A stretch of 64,000 bases of DNA from Pseudomonas bubulae (GCF_037023725.1 NZ_CP146077.1:4067001-4131000), one strand, 5' to 3'. Positions 1-8,676 are shown, counted from the stretch's first letter. The notes: a model not told the origin generated them from the sequence alone. A program made the numbers and translations.

Positions 1-90
1 GTCGCCGACTTTCAGATTGTTCAGCCGATTCAGGTCGGTGAACGCCCCGGAATCGCTGCCACTGACTACTCCACTCTTACGCATATCCAT
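1..90 (-). CDS. flgJ: FlgJ, flagellar rod-capping peptidoglycan hydrolase (N-terminal fragment)
   Basis: Only the first 30 codons lie in the window; the gene runs off the left edge. The start is the ATG whose complement is at 88-90, ten bases after the flgI stop. The visible N-terminus is Ser/Gly-rich and continues into a segment of the kind that opens the FlgJ rod-binding domain. FlgJ caps the growing rod and cuts a hole in periplasmic peptidoglycan. The call rests mainly on position: flgJ follows flgI in Pseudomonas flagellar operons. The C-terminal hydrolase domain cannot be seen here. Confidence 0.8.
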   Translation of the reverse strand, partial: MDMRKSGVVSGSDSGAFTDLNRLNNLKVGD

Positions 91-100
91 GACGTCGACC

Positions 101-1222
101 TCAGATCACGATCAGGTCGGCTTGCAGCGCGCCGGCCTGTTTCAGCGCTTCGAGAATCGCCATCAAGTCCCCTGGCGCTGCGCCGACCTGGTTTACCGCC
201 CGCACGATTTCGTCGAGGGTGGTGCCCGGGCCGAACTTGAACATCGGCTTGGCTTCCTGCTGGGCATTCAGTCGCGAACGCGGCACCACGGCGGTCTCGC
301 CGTTGGACAGCGGGCCGGGCTGGCTGACAATCGGGTCTTCGGTGATGGTCACGGTCAGGCTACCGTGGGTCACTGCGGCGGGCGAAACCTTGACGTTCTG
401 GCCAATCACGATGGTGCCGGTGCGCGAGTTGATGATGACCTTGGCCACCGCCTGCCCCGGATCGACTTCGAGGTTTTCCAGGATCGACAGATAGTCGACC
501 CGCTGGCTCGGGTCCAGTGGTGCGGTCACGCGAACCGAGCCGCCATCGATGGCCTGCGCCACACCGGGGCCGAGCAGGTCATTGATCTTGTCGACGATAC
601 GCTTGGCGGTGGTGAAGTCCGAGCGATTGAGGTTCAGGGTCAGGCTGTTGCCCTGGTTGAAACCGCTGGGTACGGCCCGCTCAACCGATGCGCCACCCGG
701 AATACGCCCGGCCGACGGCACGTTGACGGTGATTTTCGAGCCGTCGCGGCCTTCGGCATCGAAACCGCCGACCACCAGATTGCCCTGGGCCACCGCATAC
801 ACATTGCCATCAATGCCTTTAAGCGGTGTCAGCAGCAGCGTACCGCCGCGCAGGCTTTTGGAGTTGCCGATGGAGGAAACGGTGATATCGATCACCTGCC
901 CCGGCTTGGCGAATGCCGGCAAATCGGCGCTGATGGACACCGCCGCAACGTTTTTCAGCTGCACATTGCCCGAACCCGGCGGTACCTTGATGCCAAACTG
1001 CGACAGCATGTTATTGAACGTCTGCAGGGTAAACGGGGTTTGTGTGGTCTGGTCACCCGTACCATTCAAGCCCACCACCAGGCCATAACCAATCAATTGG
1101 TTGGAACGCACGCCGGAAATGCTGGCGATGTCTTTCAACCGCTCGGCGTGGGCGCCCAGGGAGGTCGACAACAGCAACACGGCTGCCAGCAGATGCTTGA
1201 GGTTGGGCATGGTGAGCTTCAT
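101..1222 (-). CDS. flgI: FlgI, flagellar P-ring protein
   Basis: About 373 residues. An N-terminal signal peptide (hydrophobic LLAAVLLL core, likely cut after GAHA) is followed at once by the family-typical [20 protein letters not shown] opening. FlgI assembles the P ring around the rod in the peptidoglycan layer after Sec export. Conserved blocks GLNGTGD, the [11 protein letters not shown] region and the LxEI..[25 protein letters not shown] end are intact, and the length is normal. A GTG at 1223-1225 and an ATG at 1208-1210 are alternative starts; the ATG at 1220-1222 was chosen because it begins right after the flgH stop. It belongs to the flgFGHIJ transcription unit. Confidence 0.96.
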   Translation of the reverse strand: MKLTMPNLKHLLAAVLLLSTSLGAHAERLKDIASISGVRSNQLIGYGLVVGLNGTGDQTTQTPFTLQTFNNMLSQFGIKVPPGSGNVQLKNVAAVSISADLPAFAKPGQVIDITVSSIGNSKSLRGGTLLLTPLKGIDGNVYAVAQGNLVVGGFDAEGRDGSKITVNVPSAGRIPGGASVERAVPSGFNQGNSLTLNLNRSDFTTAKRIVDKINDLLGPGVAQAIDGGSVRVTAPLDPSQRVDYLSILENLEVDPGQAVAKVIINSRTGTIVIGQNVKVSPAAVTHGSLTVTITEDPIVSQPGPLSNGETAVVPRSRLNAQQEAKPMFKFGPGTTLDEIVRAVNQVGAAPGDLMAILEALKQAGALQADLIVI

Positions 1223-1224
1223 CA

Positions 1225-1920
1225 CTAAAAGGGAAACAGCGGGCTAAGGAAGAAACGGTCAAACCAGCCCGGCTGGCTCGCATCGGCAAACGAGCCGGTG
1301 CCCGAGTAGGTGATGCGCGCATCGGCCACACGGGTCGAAGACACAGTGTTGTCAGTGGCAATGTCATCGGCCCGTACCAGGCCGGCAATGCGTACCAGCT
1401 CGTCGCCGGTGTTAAGGGTCATCCACTTTTCACCGCGCACGGCGATGATGCCGTTGGGCAGCACGTCGGCGACAGTCACGGTGATCGAACCGGTCAGGCT
1501 GTTGCCCTGCCCGGCCTTGCTGTCGCCCTTGGTGGCACGGCTGCCGCTGTAACCGGCATTGAGGCTCAGGTCACCCCCGCCCAGCGGGTTGTTGGTGGTC
1601 AGGCCGCTGCCGAACAACGAGGTCAGGCCGATGCTGGTGTTGCTGTTTTTACCGATCGCCGAGTTGGCGTTTTTACTCGCCTGGGTCTTCTCATTAAGGG
1701 TAATGGTAATGATGTCGCCGATGCGGTACGCCTTGCGGTCGCTGTACAGGTTCTGCTCGAAACCGGCCTGGTAAATCGAGCCGTTGTTGGCGGCAGCCGG
1801 CAGCGGCGTACGCGGCAGCACAGGTGCGTAGTACGGGTCGTTGGCCCGCGGTGGCGGGCTGACGCAGCCGGCCAGCAAGGTGATGGCGCCCAGTGCCAGA
1901 ACAGAAAACAAGCGCTTCAT
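1225..1920 (-). CDS. flgH: FlgH, flagellar L-ring lipoprotein
   Basis: 231 residues. The N-terminus is a lipoprotein signal with lipobox LLAGC, so Cys19 should be lipidated and the protein anchored in the outer membrane, where it forms the L ring around the flagellar rod. The [17 protein letters not shown] block and the [25 protein letters not shown] region are characteristic of FlgH. The C-terminus ends in the usual [17 protein letters not shown] aromatic tail. It lies between flgG and flgI, and its TAG stop overlaps the flgI start region, consistent with translational coupling. Confidence 0.97.
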   Translation of the reverse strand: MKRLFSVLALGAITLLAGCVSPPPRANDPYYAPVLPRTPLPAAANNGSIYQAGFEQNLYSDRKAYRIGDIITITLNEKTQASKNANSAIGKNSNTSIGLTSLFGSGLTTNNPLGGGDLSLNAGYSGSRATKGDSKAGQGNSLTGSITVTVADVLPNGIIAVRGEKWMTLNTGDELVRIAGLVRADDIATDNTVSSTRVADARITYSGTGSFADASQPGWFDRFFLSPLFPF

Positions 1921-1944
1921 GAGCTCTCCCGCTATTTCACGTAA

Positions 1945-2730
1945 TTACAGGTTTTGCGTAACGAACGACAACATCTGGTCAGCGGTAGAAATCACTTTGG
2001 AGTTCATCTCGTAGGCGCGCTGGGTGGTGATCATATTGACCATTTCTTCCACGGTGCTGACGTTCGAGGTCTCGAGCATGCTTTGCATGGTCAGGCCAAA
2101 GCCGTTCAGGCCCGGGGTGCCGATTTGCGGCGCACCGCTGGAGGCGGTTTCCAGGAACAGGTTGCCGCCCTGGGACTGCAAGCCGGCCGGGTTGATAAAG
2201 TCGGCGGTCTGCACGTTGCCGATCACTTGCGCCGCCGGGTTGCCGGAAATGGTCACCGATACGGTGCCGTCCTGGCCGACGGTGAAGGTCTGGGCATCGG
2301 CCGGCACCACAATCGCCGGTTCCAGGGCAAAGCCGTTAGCGGTGACGATCTGGCCATTGGAGTCCAGATGGAAAGTACCGTCACGGGTGTAGGCCGTTGT
2401 GCCGTCGGGCTGCATGATCTGGAAAAAACCACGGCCGTTGATGGCCATGTCCAGCGGCTGCTCGGTAGTTTGCAGGCTACCGGCAGTGAAGTTCTTTTGC
2501 GTGCCGACAATACGTACCCCGGTGCCCACTTGCAGGCCCGATGGCAGTTCACTGTCCTGGGTGGACTGGGCACCTGGCTGGCGCTTGATCTGGTAGAGCA
2601 AGTCCTGGAACTCGGCGCGATCACGTTTGAAGCCGGTGGTCGAGACGTTGGCCAGGTTGTTGGAAATGGTGGTCAGGTTGGTGTCTTGTGCAGCCAAACC
2701 CGTTTTTGCAACCCACAGTGCCGGAAGCAT
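1945..2730 (-). CDS. flgG: FlgG, flagellar distal rod protein
   Basis: 261 residues, the standard FlgG length. It opens with MLPALWVAKTGLAAQDTNLT and the Flg_bb_rod signature (TISNNLANVSTTGFKRDRAEF), and ends in the basal-body C-terminal motif (MLETSNVSTVEEMVNMITTQRAYEMNSKVI). These terminal coiled coils build the distal rod, which transmits torque across the periplasm and outer membrane. The protein is exported by the flagellar type III apparatus and has no Sec signal. It lies 45 bases downstream of flgF, with a GGAG-type ribosome site before the ATG. Confidence 0.97.
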   Translation of the reverse strand: MLPALWVAKTGLAAQDTNLTTISNNLANVSTTGFKRDRAEFQDLLYQIKRQPGAQSTQDSELPSGLQVGTGVRIVGTQKNFTAGSLQTTEQPLDMAINGRGFFQIMQPDGTTAYTRDGTFHLDSNGQIVTANGFALEPAIVVPADAQTFTVGQDGTVSVTISGNPAAQVIGNVQTADFINPAGLQSQGGNLFLETASSGAPQIGTPGLNGFGLTMQSMLETSNVSTVEEMVNMITTQRAYEMNSKVISTADQMLSFVTQNL

Positions 2731-2775
2731 GGAGCTCTCCTCGCGCGCCGGTTTTTCGGCGCCGCGTTCAAGTAA

Positions 2776-3516
2776 TTAGCTGATGGACAGGACGCGAGTC
2801 ATGGCCTGGTCGTCTTCTTTGGCGGTGTTCATCATTTTGATATGCAGCTCGAACTGCTTGGACAGAGCCAGCACCGAGGTCATTTCATCCACGGCATTGA
2901 CGTTGCTCGCCTGCAGAAAACCCGAGGTCACCCGCACATTGGCATCGGCCGGGGCCGGCTGACCGTCATTGGTGTGGATCAGGCCGTCGAGGCCCTTGCT
3001 CATGGTTTTAAGGTCCGGCTGGACCAGCTTGATGCGGTCCACTTGCGCCATCACCCGCGGGCCTTCGCCCTGGGCGCGGATGCTGATGGTGCCGTCTTCG
3101 CCGACTTCGATCTGCTGCTGGGGCGGCACCGCGATCGGCCCGCCGTTGCCCATGATCGGCATGCCGTTGCCGGCACGCAGGATGCCCAGGGCATCCACGT
3201 TCATGCTGGCGGTTCGCACATAGGCCTCACTGCCGTCGGGGGCCTGCACCGCCAGCCAGCCGTCGCCGGACACGGCCACATCGAGGTCGCGGCCGGTCTC
3301 GACCAGGGCACCTTGGCTGAAATCGGTGGCAGGGCGCTCGGTCAAGGCAAAGGCACGCGCCGGAAAGCTGTCACCAAACACCGGCATCGAGCGGGCCTGT
3401 TCCAGGTCACGCTGAAACCCGTTGGTCGAGATGTTCGCCAGATTGTTGGCATGCGCCTTCTGCGCCAGTGCGTTCTGACTGGCGCCGGTCATTGCCACAT
3501 AAAGGTACTTGTCCAC
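2776..3516 (-). CDS. flgF: FlgF, flagellar proximal rod protein
   Basis: 246 residues from a GTG start at 3514-3516, preceded by GAGGAAAGACT on the coding strand. A longer reading to 3552 adds a basic leader that FlgF proteins lack. The sequence begins M(V)DKYLYVAMTGASQNALAQ and carries the rod motif KAHANNLANISTNGFQRDLEQ. The C-terminal helix (FLQASNVNAVDEMTSVLALSKQFE) matches rod/hook family proteins. FlgF is a minor proximal rod subunit exported by the flagellar type III system. It is the first gene of this operon inside the window; flgE and earlier genes would lie upstream, beyond the REP pair and phhR. Confidence 0.95.
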   Translation of the reverse strand: MDKYLYVAMTGASQNALAQKAHANNLANISTNGFQRDLEQARSMPVFGDSFPARAFALTERPATDFSQGALVETGRDLDVAVSGDGWLAVQAPDGSEAYVRTASMNVDALGILRAGNGMPIMGNGGPIAVPPQQQIEVGEDGTISIRAQGEGPRVMAQVDRIKLVQPDLKTMSKGLDGLIHTNDGQPAPADANVRVTSGFLQASNVNAVDEMTSVLALSKQFELHIKMMNTAKEDDQAMTRVLSIS

Positions 3517-3708
3517 AGTCTTTCCTCTGTCTGACGGACGCTTGCCGCCCACCGCTGTACTGAAGAGGTCATTGCAATTTGCGCACCAACTTTATTTTGA
3601 CGCGCTGCGGCGCGGGTTTGCGCAGGGATGAGGGAAGATTCGGTGCGAGGAGACGGCGGGGTTCTGCCGGTTGCGGCAAGGGGTGGCCTGCCGAGTCACG
3701 TTGATCTT

Positions 3709-3793
3709 GTGGGAGCGGGCTTGCTCGCGATTCTGGCGGCGCGATATGTCTGGCACACCGCAGCGATATCATCGCGAGCAAGCCCGCTCCCAC
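3709..3793. repeat. REPIN (paired REP palindromes, GTGGGAGCGGGCTTGCTCGC family)
   Basis: Two inverted copies of GTGGGAGCGGGCTTGCTCGCGA, about 22 bases each, flank a 40-base spacer. This is the usual Pseudomonas REPIN arrangement. It fills the gap between flgF (start 3516) and the 3' end of phhR. The rest of the gap, 3517-3708, shows no gene. Confidence 0.92.
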
Positions 3794-3811
3794 AGATCAG
3801 CACTTACAGGC

Positions 3812-5377
3812 TCAAGCGTCCTTGCCCGGCTTAATAATGTCGTGCTCGCGCAGTTTGTTGGCGATGGTGGTATGGGACACCCCCAATCGCTTGCCCAGCA
3901 ATCGGCTACTCGAGTGCTCGGAATACAGTTGCTCCAGCACCGCCTTTTCGAAACGCCCGACAATCTGCTCCAGGCCGCCCTCCAGCGAGAACTCGCCCAG
4001 GGGCTGGCGCACGCCGTAATCCGGCAGGCGGATATGCTCGGCCTTGACCACCCCGCCATCGCACAACGACACCGCCTGGAACAGCACGTTTTCCAGCTGG
4101 CGCACGTTACCCGGCCAATGGTAGTGGCTCAACCGATCCATTGCCGCTGGCGCCAGGCGCGGCAGCGAGCAACCAATCTGGCGACTGGCCTGATCGAGAA
4201 AATGCTCCACCAGCGGTTCCAGCCCGTCCAGGCAATCGCGCAGCGGCGGAATATGCAGCGATAGCACGTTGAGCCGGTGATACAGGTCCTGGCGAAACTC
4301 GCCACGGGCGCACAGCTCGGACAGGTCGACCTGAGTGGCGCACATCACCCGCACATCCAGATACACCTCTTCATCACTGCCAACCCGACGAAAGCAACCA
4401 TCCTGCAAGAAGCGCAGCAATTTGACCTGCAAGCGCGGGCTCATTTCACCCACGCCATCGAGAAACAACGTACCTCCTGCTGTCAGCTCCAGCAGGCCGA
4501 GCTTGCCTTCCGCCCGCGCCCCTTCAAAGGCACCGGGGCCGTAGCCGAACAGTTCGGTTTCAGCCATCGACTCAGGTAAGCCGGCGCAGTTCAGCGCCAT
4601 CAATGGCGACTGGCCACGAGGGCTGGCCAGATGGCAGGCCCGGGCCAGCAGCTCCTTGCCGGTGCCGGTTTCGCCTTCTATTAATAGCGGCGCATCCAGC
4701 GGTGCCATTCGCCGCGCTTCGCGCACCACCGCGGCCATGACTTTCGAGCTTTGGAAAATACTGTCGAAGCCGCGCAGCTCCTGCTTGCGCACATTGTAGA
4801 TTTGCTCGCCCACACGGTCGGCGCGGTGCAGGGTCAGCACGGCCCCGGCCATCGCCTCGCTTTCGTCGTGTTCCAGTTGCAGCGGGGCGATATCGGCCAG
4901 GTACACCAGGCCCTTGATCTTGACCCGCAAGCCATTGATCCGCGACTTGTTGGCCCGCACCAGTTCGGGCAGGTCGAAGTCTTCGGCGTAGCGTGACAGG
5001 GAAATCCCCGGCACTTCATCCACCCGCACCCCAAGCAACTGTGCGGCGGCACGGTTGGCCGCAACAATGCAACCGCCCATATCGATAGACAGCACCGGAA
5101 ATTCCAGCGCCCCGAGCAAGGCGTTAAGCTCCATATGCCGGCGCTCGCTGGGCATCAAGCCCACACGCTTGACGCCAAACACCCCGGGGATGGTTTCAAA
5201 CTTCGGACGCAAGGCCTGAAATTGCAGATTAATCAGATTGGGGCAGTACAGATAAATCGCATTGCCCTGATCACCCCCGACCTCGCCGCGCTTGACGTTG
5301 ATGCCGTAGGCCACCAGCAGATTGAGAATGTCGCGAAGGATGCCAATCCGGTTTTGGCAGTGGACTTTGATACGCAT
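3812..5377 (-). CDS. phhR: PhhR, TyrR-type regulator of aromatic amino acid catabolism
   Basis: 521 residues. Order: ACT domain (1-75, starting MRIKVHCQNRIGILRDIL), PAS domain (about 85-190), AAA+ domain with Walker A GETGTGKE (235-242) and Walker B GGTLFLDGVGE (301-311), then a C-terminal TyrR helix-turn-helix (RLLGKRLGVSHTTIANKLREH). The ACT domain of this family senses Phe/Tyr. It is divergent from phhABC, its expected target, and the ATG at 5375-5377 was chosen because the ACT domain starts there. The sigma54-contact loop, GAFTGA in classical activators, reads GAFEGA (282-287). How far this protein relies on sigma54 or sigma70 cannot be settled by sequence alone. Confidence 0.94.
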   Translation of the reverse strand: MRIKVHCQNRIGILRDILNLLVAYGINVKRGEVGGDQGNAIYLYCPNLINLQFQALRPKFETIPGVFGVKRVGLMPSERRHMELNALLGALEFPVLSIDMGGCIVAANRAAAQLLGVRVDEVPGISLSRYAEDFDLPELVRANKSRINGLRVKIKGLVYLADIAPLQLEHDESEAMAGAVLTLHRADRVGEQIYNVRKQELRGFDSIFQSSKVMAAVVREARRMAPLDAPLLIEGETGTGKELLARACHLASPRGQSPLMALNCAGLPESMAETELFGYGPGAFEGARAEGKLGLLELTAGGTLFLDGVGEMSPRLQVKLLRFLQDGCFRRVGSDEEVYLDVRVMCATQVDLSELCARGEFRQDLYHRLNVLSLHIPPLRDCLDGLEPLVEHFLDQASRQIGCSLPRLAPAAMDRLSHYHWPGNVRQLENVLFQAVSLCDGGVVKAEHIRLPDYGVRQPLGEFSLEGGLEQIVGRFEKAVLEQLYSEHSSSRLLGKRLGVSHTTIANKLREHDIIKPGKDA

Positions 5378-5415
5378 GGGCAGGGCTCGGGAATAACTAA
5401 CAATGGATGTCCTAT

Positions 5416-5477
5416 GTGGGAGCGAGCCTGCTCGCGAAGGCTCAAAGAGCGCCATTCGCGAGCAGGCTCGCTCCCAC
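5416..5477. repeat. REPIN in the phhR-phhA intergenic region
   Basis: Inverted GTGGGAGCGAGCCTGCTCGCGA / TTCGCGAGCAGGCTCGCTCCCAC pair with a short 18-base spacer, shorter than the other copies here. It lies 39 bases upstream of phhR and about 235 bases upstream of phhA. It therefore sits inside a divergent promoter region, whereas most copies in the window are at gene 3' ends. Confidence 0.9.
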
Positions 5478-5570
5478 AGGGAGGTTTTCCGGCTTCAGAG
5501 GCATTTCATCGTCACGATTTTGTGACAGTTGTGCTGTCGCACAATCAAGAATGACAGCCTGCCCCTCACA

Positions 5571-5590
5571 TCGTAACGAATACTTTACGA
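5571..5590. promoter_or_regulatory. Candidate PhhR/TyrR-type operator
   Basis: Perfect inverted repeat TCGTAA-N8-TTACGA. Its core, CGTAAC-N6-TTTACG, resembles the TyrR-family box TGTAAA-N6-TTTACA. It lies upstream of phhA and 26 bases before a sigma54-like -24/-12 element. A second, imperfect palindrome (TTGTGACAG ... CTGTCGCACAA, 5520-5544) lies 30 bases further upstream. Protein binding is inferred from family knowledge. Confidence 0.5.
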
Positions 5591-5615
5591 ATAAGCGCCA
5601 TCATCCCAGCATTAC

Positions 5616-5630
5616 TGGCTTTAGGCTAGC
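5616..5630 (+). promoter_or_regulatory. Candidate sigma54-like (-24/-12) promoter of phhA
   Basis: TGGCTTTAGGCTAGC has the invariant GG and GC doublets separated by exactly ten bases. The -24 half is TGGC; the -12 half is TAGC rather than TTGC, so the match is partial. It lies 83 bases before the phhA ATG and downstream of the PhhR-type palindrome, the geometry of an enhancer-dependent promoter. A sigma70 start has not been excluded. Confidence 0.4.
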
Positions 5631-5712
5631 TGCACATGACAATCACTTGAGGTATCACTAAGGCATCGCAACAACACCGAATAATAAAAACGATTTCCTT
5701 GCGGAGAGCCCC

Positions 5713-6504
5713 ATGAAGCAAACGAAATACGTCGCCCGCGAGCCTGATGCCAATGGCTTTATCGACTACACACCTGCCGAGCACGGGGTGTGGAACACGC
5801 TGATTACCCGTCAGCTGAAACTGCTGGAAGGCCGCGCCTGCCCCGAGTACATGCAAGGCATCGAAAAGCTGGGCCTGCCCCACGACCGCATCCCGCAACT
5901 CGACGAGATCAATCAGGTACTGGGCGCCACCACGGGCTGGCAAGTTGCCCGGGTACCCGCACTGATCCCCTTCCAGACCTTCTTCGAGTTGCTGGCCAAC
6001 AAGCAGTTTCCAGTGGCCACCTTTATTCGTACTCCCGAAGAACTCGATTACCTGCAAGAGCCGGATATTTTTCACGAAATCTTCGGCCACTGCCCGCTGC
6101 TGACCAACCCATGGTTCGCCGAATTCACCCACACCTACGGCAAGCTGGGCCTGCAGGCGAGCAAAGAACAACGGGTGTATCTGGCACGTCTGTACTGGAT
6201 GACCATCGAGTTCGGCCTGGTCGACACGCCGGAAGGCAAACGCATTTACGGTGGCGGGATTCTGTCGTCGCCCAAAGAAACGGTTTACAGCCTGTCTTCA
6301 GAGCCGGAACATCAGGCTTTCGATCCGCTGGAAGCCATGCGTACGCCGTATCGCATCGATATTTTGCAGCCGCTGTATTTTGTCCTGCCGGACTTGAAGC
6401 GACTGTTTGACCTGGCCCATGAAGACATCATGGGTATGGTCGAAAAAGGCATGACAATGGGCCTGCACGCGCCGAAGTTCACGCCCAAGCCGAAAGCGGC
6501 TTAA
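5713..6504 (+). CDS. phhA: PhhA, phenylalanine-4-hydroxylase
   Basis: 263 residues. This is a monomeric, non-heme iron, pterin-dependent enzyme that converts phenylalanine to tyrosine with O2 and tetrahydropterin. The iron ligands are visible: His121 and His126 in HEIFGHCP, and Glu166 in WMTIEFGLV. The bacterial catalytic core is complete and there is no regulatory ACT domain, as expected for Pseudomonas. The start has a GGAGAG ribosome site (ttgcGGAGAGcccc). First gene of phhA-phhB-phhC, likely induced by PhhR when aromatic amino acids are available. Confidence 0.97.
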   Translation: MKQTKYVAREPDANGFIDYTPAEHGVWNTLITRQLKLLEGRACPEYMQGIEKLGLPHDRIPQLDEINQVLGATTGWQVARVPALIPFQTFFELLANKQFPVATFIRTPEELDYLQEPDIFHEIFGHCPLLTNPWFAEFTHTYGKLGLQASKEQRVYLARLYWMTIEFGLVDTPEGKRIYGGGILSSPKETVYSLSSEPEHQAFDPLEAMRTPYRIDILQPLYFVLPDLKRLFDLAHEDIMGMVEKGMTMGLHAPKFTPKPKAA

Positions 6505-6547
6505 CCCTTTTTTAGTCATCTATAAAAACTGATTTCAGGAATCCACC

Positions 6548-6904
6548 ATGAACGCACTGAACCAAGCCCACTGCGAAGCCTGCCGCGCCGATGCCCCACA
6601 GGTCAGCGACGAAGAACTGCCGATCCTGATCAAACAGATCCCGGACTGGAACATCGAAGTTCGCGACGGCATCATGCAGCTGGAAAAGGTCTTTCTGTTC
6701 AAGAACTTCAAATTCGCCCTGGCCTTTACCAATGCCGTGGGCGAGATCGCCGAAGCCGAAGGCCATCACCCGGGCCTGCTGACCGAATGGGGCTCGGTCA
6801 CCGTGACCTGGTGGAGCCACTCGATCAAGGGCCTGCACCGCAACGACTTCATCATGGCCGCACGCACTGATGAAGTCGCCAAAACTGCCGAAGGTCGCAA
6901 GTAA
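6548..6904 (+). CDS. phhB: PhhB, 4a-hydroxytetrahydrobiopterin dehydratase
   Basis: 118 residues. It dehydrates the 4a-carbinolamine pterin released by PhhA so that the cofactor can be reduced and reused. The signature [E]-x3-HHP ([21 protein letters not shown]) followed by [14 protein letters not shown] is complete, including the paired histidines at the active site. It starts 43 bases after phhA, and its TAA stop overlaps the next ATG (TAATG), so downstream translation is probably coupled. The relatives in this family also act as transcriptional dimerisation cofactors; nothing here shows that role. Confidence 0.97.
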   Translation: MNALNQAHCEACRADAPQVSDEELPILIKQIPDWNIEVRDGIMQLEKVFLFKNFKFALAFTNAVGEIAEAEGHHPGLLTEWGSVTVTWWSHSIKGLHRNDFIMAARTDEVAKTAEGRK

Positions 6905-8100
6905 TGCACTTTGCCGATATTGGTCGGGTACCGGGCGACCCGATTCTCGGTTTGATGGACGCCTATCAACAGGATACCAATCCGGACAAGTTCGACCTGG
7001 GCGTGGGCGTCTATAAAGACGCCAATGGCCTGACGCCGATCCTGCAATCAGTAAAGTTGGCCGAGCAGCGCCTGGTCGATCAGCAACAGACCAAAACCTA
7101 TATCGGCGGTCATGGTGACAGCCGATTCGGGCAACTGATCAGCGAACTGGTGCTGGGCGAAGACTCACCCCTGCTGGCCAGCAAGCGCGCTGCAGCGACC
7201 CAGACCCCGGGCGGTACCGGGGCCTTGCGCCTGAGCGCCGATTTTATCGCGCAATGCTTGCCGGGCCGTGGCATCTGGCTGAGCGATCCAACCTGGCCGA
7301 TCCACGAAACCATCTTTGCCGCAGCCGGGCTGAAGATCAGTCACTACCCTTACGTGGGCAGCGATAACAAGCTCAATGTCGCGGCCATGCTCGAAGCCCT
7401 GGAACACGCGCCAAAAGGCGATGTAGTGCTGCTGCACGCCTGCTGCCACAACCCGACCGGCTTTGACCTGTCCCAGGCGGACTGGCTGCAGGTGCTGGAC
7501 GTGGTCCGTCGTCGTGAATTGCTGCCTTTGATCGATTTTGCCTACCAGGGTTTTGGCGACGGAATGCAGGAAGACGCCTGGTCGACCCGCCTGTTCACCC
7601 GTGAACTGCCGGAAGTGCTGATCACCAGCTCGTGCTCGAAGAACTTCGGCCTGTACCGCGAACGCGTCGGTGCATTGATTGTGTGTGCCAATGACGCCGA
7701 AAAGCTGACCGACATCCGCAGCCAGTTGGCCTATATTGCGCGAAACTTGTGGTCCAACCCGCCGGATCACGGCGCGTCGGTGGTAGCAACCATCCTCGGC
7801 GATGCCCAGCTGAAAAGCGTGTGGATCGCAGAAGTGGAAGCCATGCGTAGCCGTATCGCGCAATTGCGTAGCGGTTTGGTGGAAGCCCTGATCCCGTTCG
7901 GGCTGGCGGAGCACTTTGCCCATATTAATGAGCAACGCGGGATGTTTTCGTACACTGGCCTGACCCAAGAGCAAGTCCAGCTGTTACGCGAGAAACACAG
8001 CGTGTACATGGTTGGTTCGGGGCGCGCCAATATGGCCGGGGTCGACGGCACGCGCCTGAGCCTGCTGGCCAAGGCGATTGCGCAGGTGTGCACACACTAG
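6904..8100 (+). CDS. phhC: Aromatic amino acid aminotransferase (PhhC/TyrB type)
   Basis: 398 residues, class I fold aminotransferase. The PLP-binding lysine is Lys246 in TSSCSKNFGLYRERVG, and CHNPTG and DFAYQGFGDG mark the cofactor pocket; the C-terminal GSGRANMAG loop supplies the carboxylate-binding arginine. It converts tyrosine or phenylalanine to the keto acid, the step after PhhA in tyrosine degradation. The ATG overlaps the phhB stop by one base. It also resembles TyrB and AspC; its operon position favours an aromatic substrate. Confidence 0.93.
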   Translation: MHFADIGRVPGDPILGLMDAYQQDTNPDKFDLGVGVYKDANGLTPILQSVKLAEQRLVDQQQTKTYIGGHGDSRFGQLISELVLGEDSPLLASKRAAATQTPGGTGALRLSADFIAQCLPGRGIWLSDPTWPIHETIFAAAGLKISHYPYVGSDNKLNVAAMLEALEHAPKGDVVLLHACCHNPTGFDLSQADWLQVLDVVRRRELLPLIDFAYQGFGDGMQEDAWSTRLFTRELPEVLITSSCSKNFGLYRERVGALIVCANDAEKLTDIRSQLAYIARNLWSNPPDHGASVVATILGDAQLKSVWIAEVEAMRSRIAQLRSGLVEALIPFGLAEHFAHINEQRGMFSYTGLTQEQVQLLREKHSVYMVGSGRANMAGVDGTRLSLLAKAIAQVCTH

Positions 8101-8111
8101 CCCCCCCACCC

Positions 8112-8145
8112 GTAGCAGCTGCCGAAGGAACGAGGCAGCTGCTAC
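8112..8145. repeat. GTAGCAGCTGCC palindrome (second REP family)
   Basis: A perfect 12-base inverted repeat, GTAGCAGCTGCC / GGCAGCTGCTAC, around the loop GAAGGAACGA. It begins 12 bases after the phhC stop. It has no T-run, so it is more likely an interspersed palindrome than a classical terminator. The same core recurs at 21264-21410 and as a half site at 12461-12473. Confidence 0.8.
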
Positions 8146-8287
8146 AGGGCTTTGCCTTTTGCAGCGACAGCTGCAATATGAAAAGTTCGATACAAATCCC
8201 CCCAGACGCAATAAAAAGACAAATTGTCACACTCCCTCCTGTATCCTTAGCAAGCTACTTAAAACACACCTTACGAGGAGCGCGACG

Positions 8288-8419
8288 ATGCACGAGATCC
8301 CAAACCTCCCCTTCCCAAGCCTGCACGAAACCGAGCAGCCAACCCCGCAACACACCAGTGGCGAAAACCCCGCACTGGACGAGGCTTCTGAAAGCCTGCA
8401 GGCCGAAAGCGAAGACTGA
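8288..8419 (+). CDS. Small acidic hypothetical protein (43 aa)
   Basis: Opens MHEIPNLPFPSLHETEQP and ends in an acidic, Ser/Glu-rich tail (EASESLQAESED). A strong ribosome site (ACGAGGAGCG) lies before the ATG, which is the main evidence that it is real. No domain or membrane segment is seen; it is probably disordered and cytoplasmic. It is a single small gene, followed 11 bases later by a hairpin. No function is proposed. Confidence 0.6.
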   Translation: MHEIPNLPFPSLHETEQPTPQHTSGENPALDEASESLQAESED

Positions 8420-8430
8420 CGGCGCACAAT

Positions 8431-8469
8431 CAGACGGTGCGAAAAGCATTCAGTTTTTCACACCGTCTG
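8431..8469 (+). terminator. Hairpin after the 43-aa gene
   Basis: Stem CAGACGGTG / CACCGTCTG with an additional inner GAAAA / TTTTC pairing and a short loop. It lies 11 bases after the stop. There is no T-run after the stem, so it may protect the 3' end or act Rho-independently only weakly. Confidence 0.55.
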
Positions 8470-8499
8470 ACACAATCGCCCCTTATTGCGGAATCAAGC

Positions 8500-8676
8500 G
8501 TGACTGACACCTTCAGCGATACCCAGGCCAGCGTTCTGATCGGCACCGCCGAGAAAATGATCGACCTCTGGGAGCGCCTCAGCCCCGAAAAACAAGCTCT
8601 CCTGCTCAAACGGTTCGGCACCCAGGAAAATGCACTGGCCGCTTTAATCGCGACGCAACTGGTTACACCACTATAA
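8500..8676 (+). CDS. Small hypothetical protein (58 aa), GTG start
   Basis: Reads (V)TDTFSDTQASVLIGTAEKMI, followed by DLWERLSPEKQALLLKRFG and ending QLVTPL. Two amphipathic helices are likely; no cysteine, signal peptide or membrane segment. The GTG at 8500 is preferred over an upstream ATG at 8437, which would put the coding region inside the preceding hairpin. The gene ends 36 bases before the MFS gene and could be co-transcribed with it. The family is not recognised. Confidence 0.55.
   Translation: MTDTFSDTQASVLIGTAEKMIDLWERLSPEKQALLLKRFGTQENALAALIATQLVTPL

Noticed and set aside
3709..3793. Repeated palindrome arms as a CRISPR array
   Set aside because: Only one inverted pair per locus, no regular direct repeats with unique spacers.
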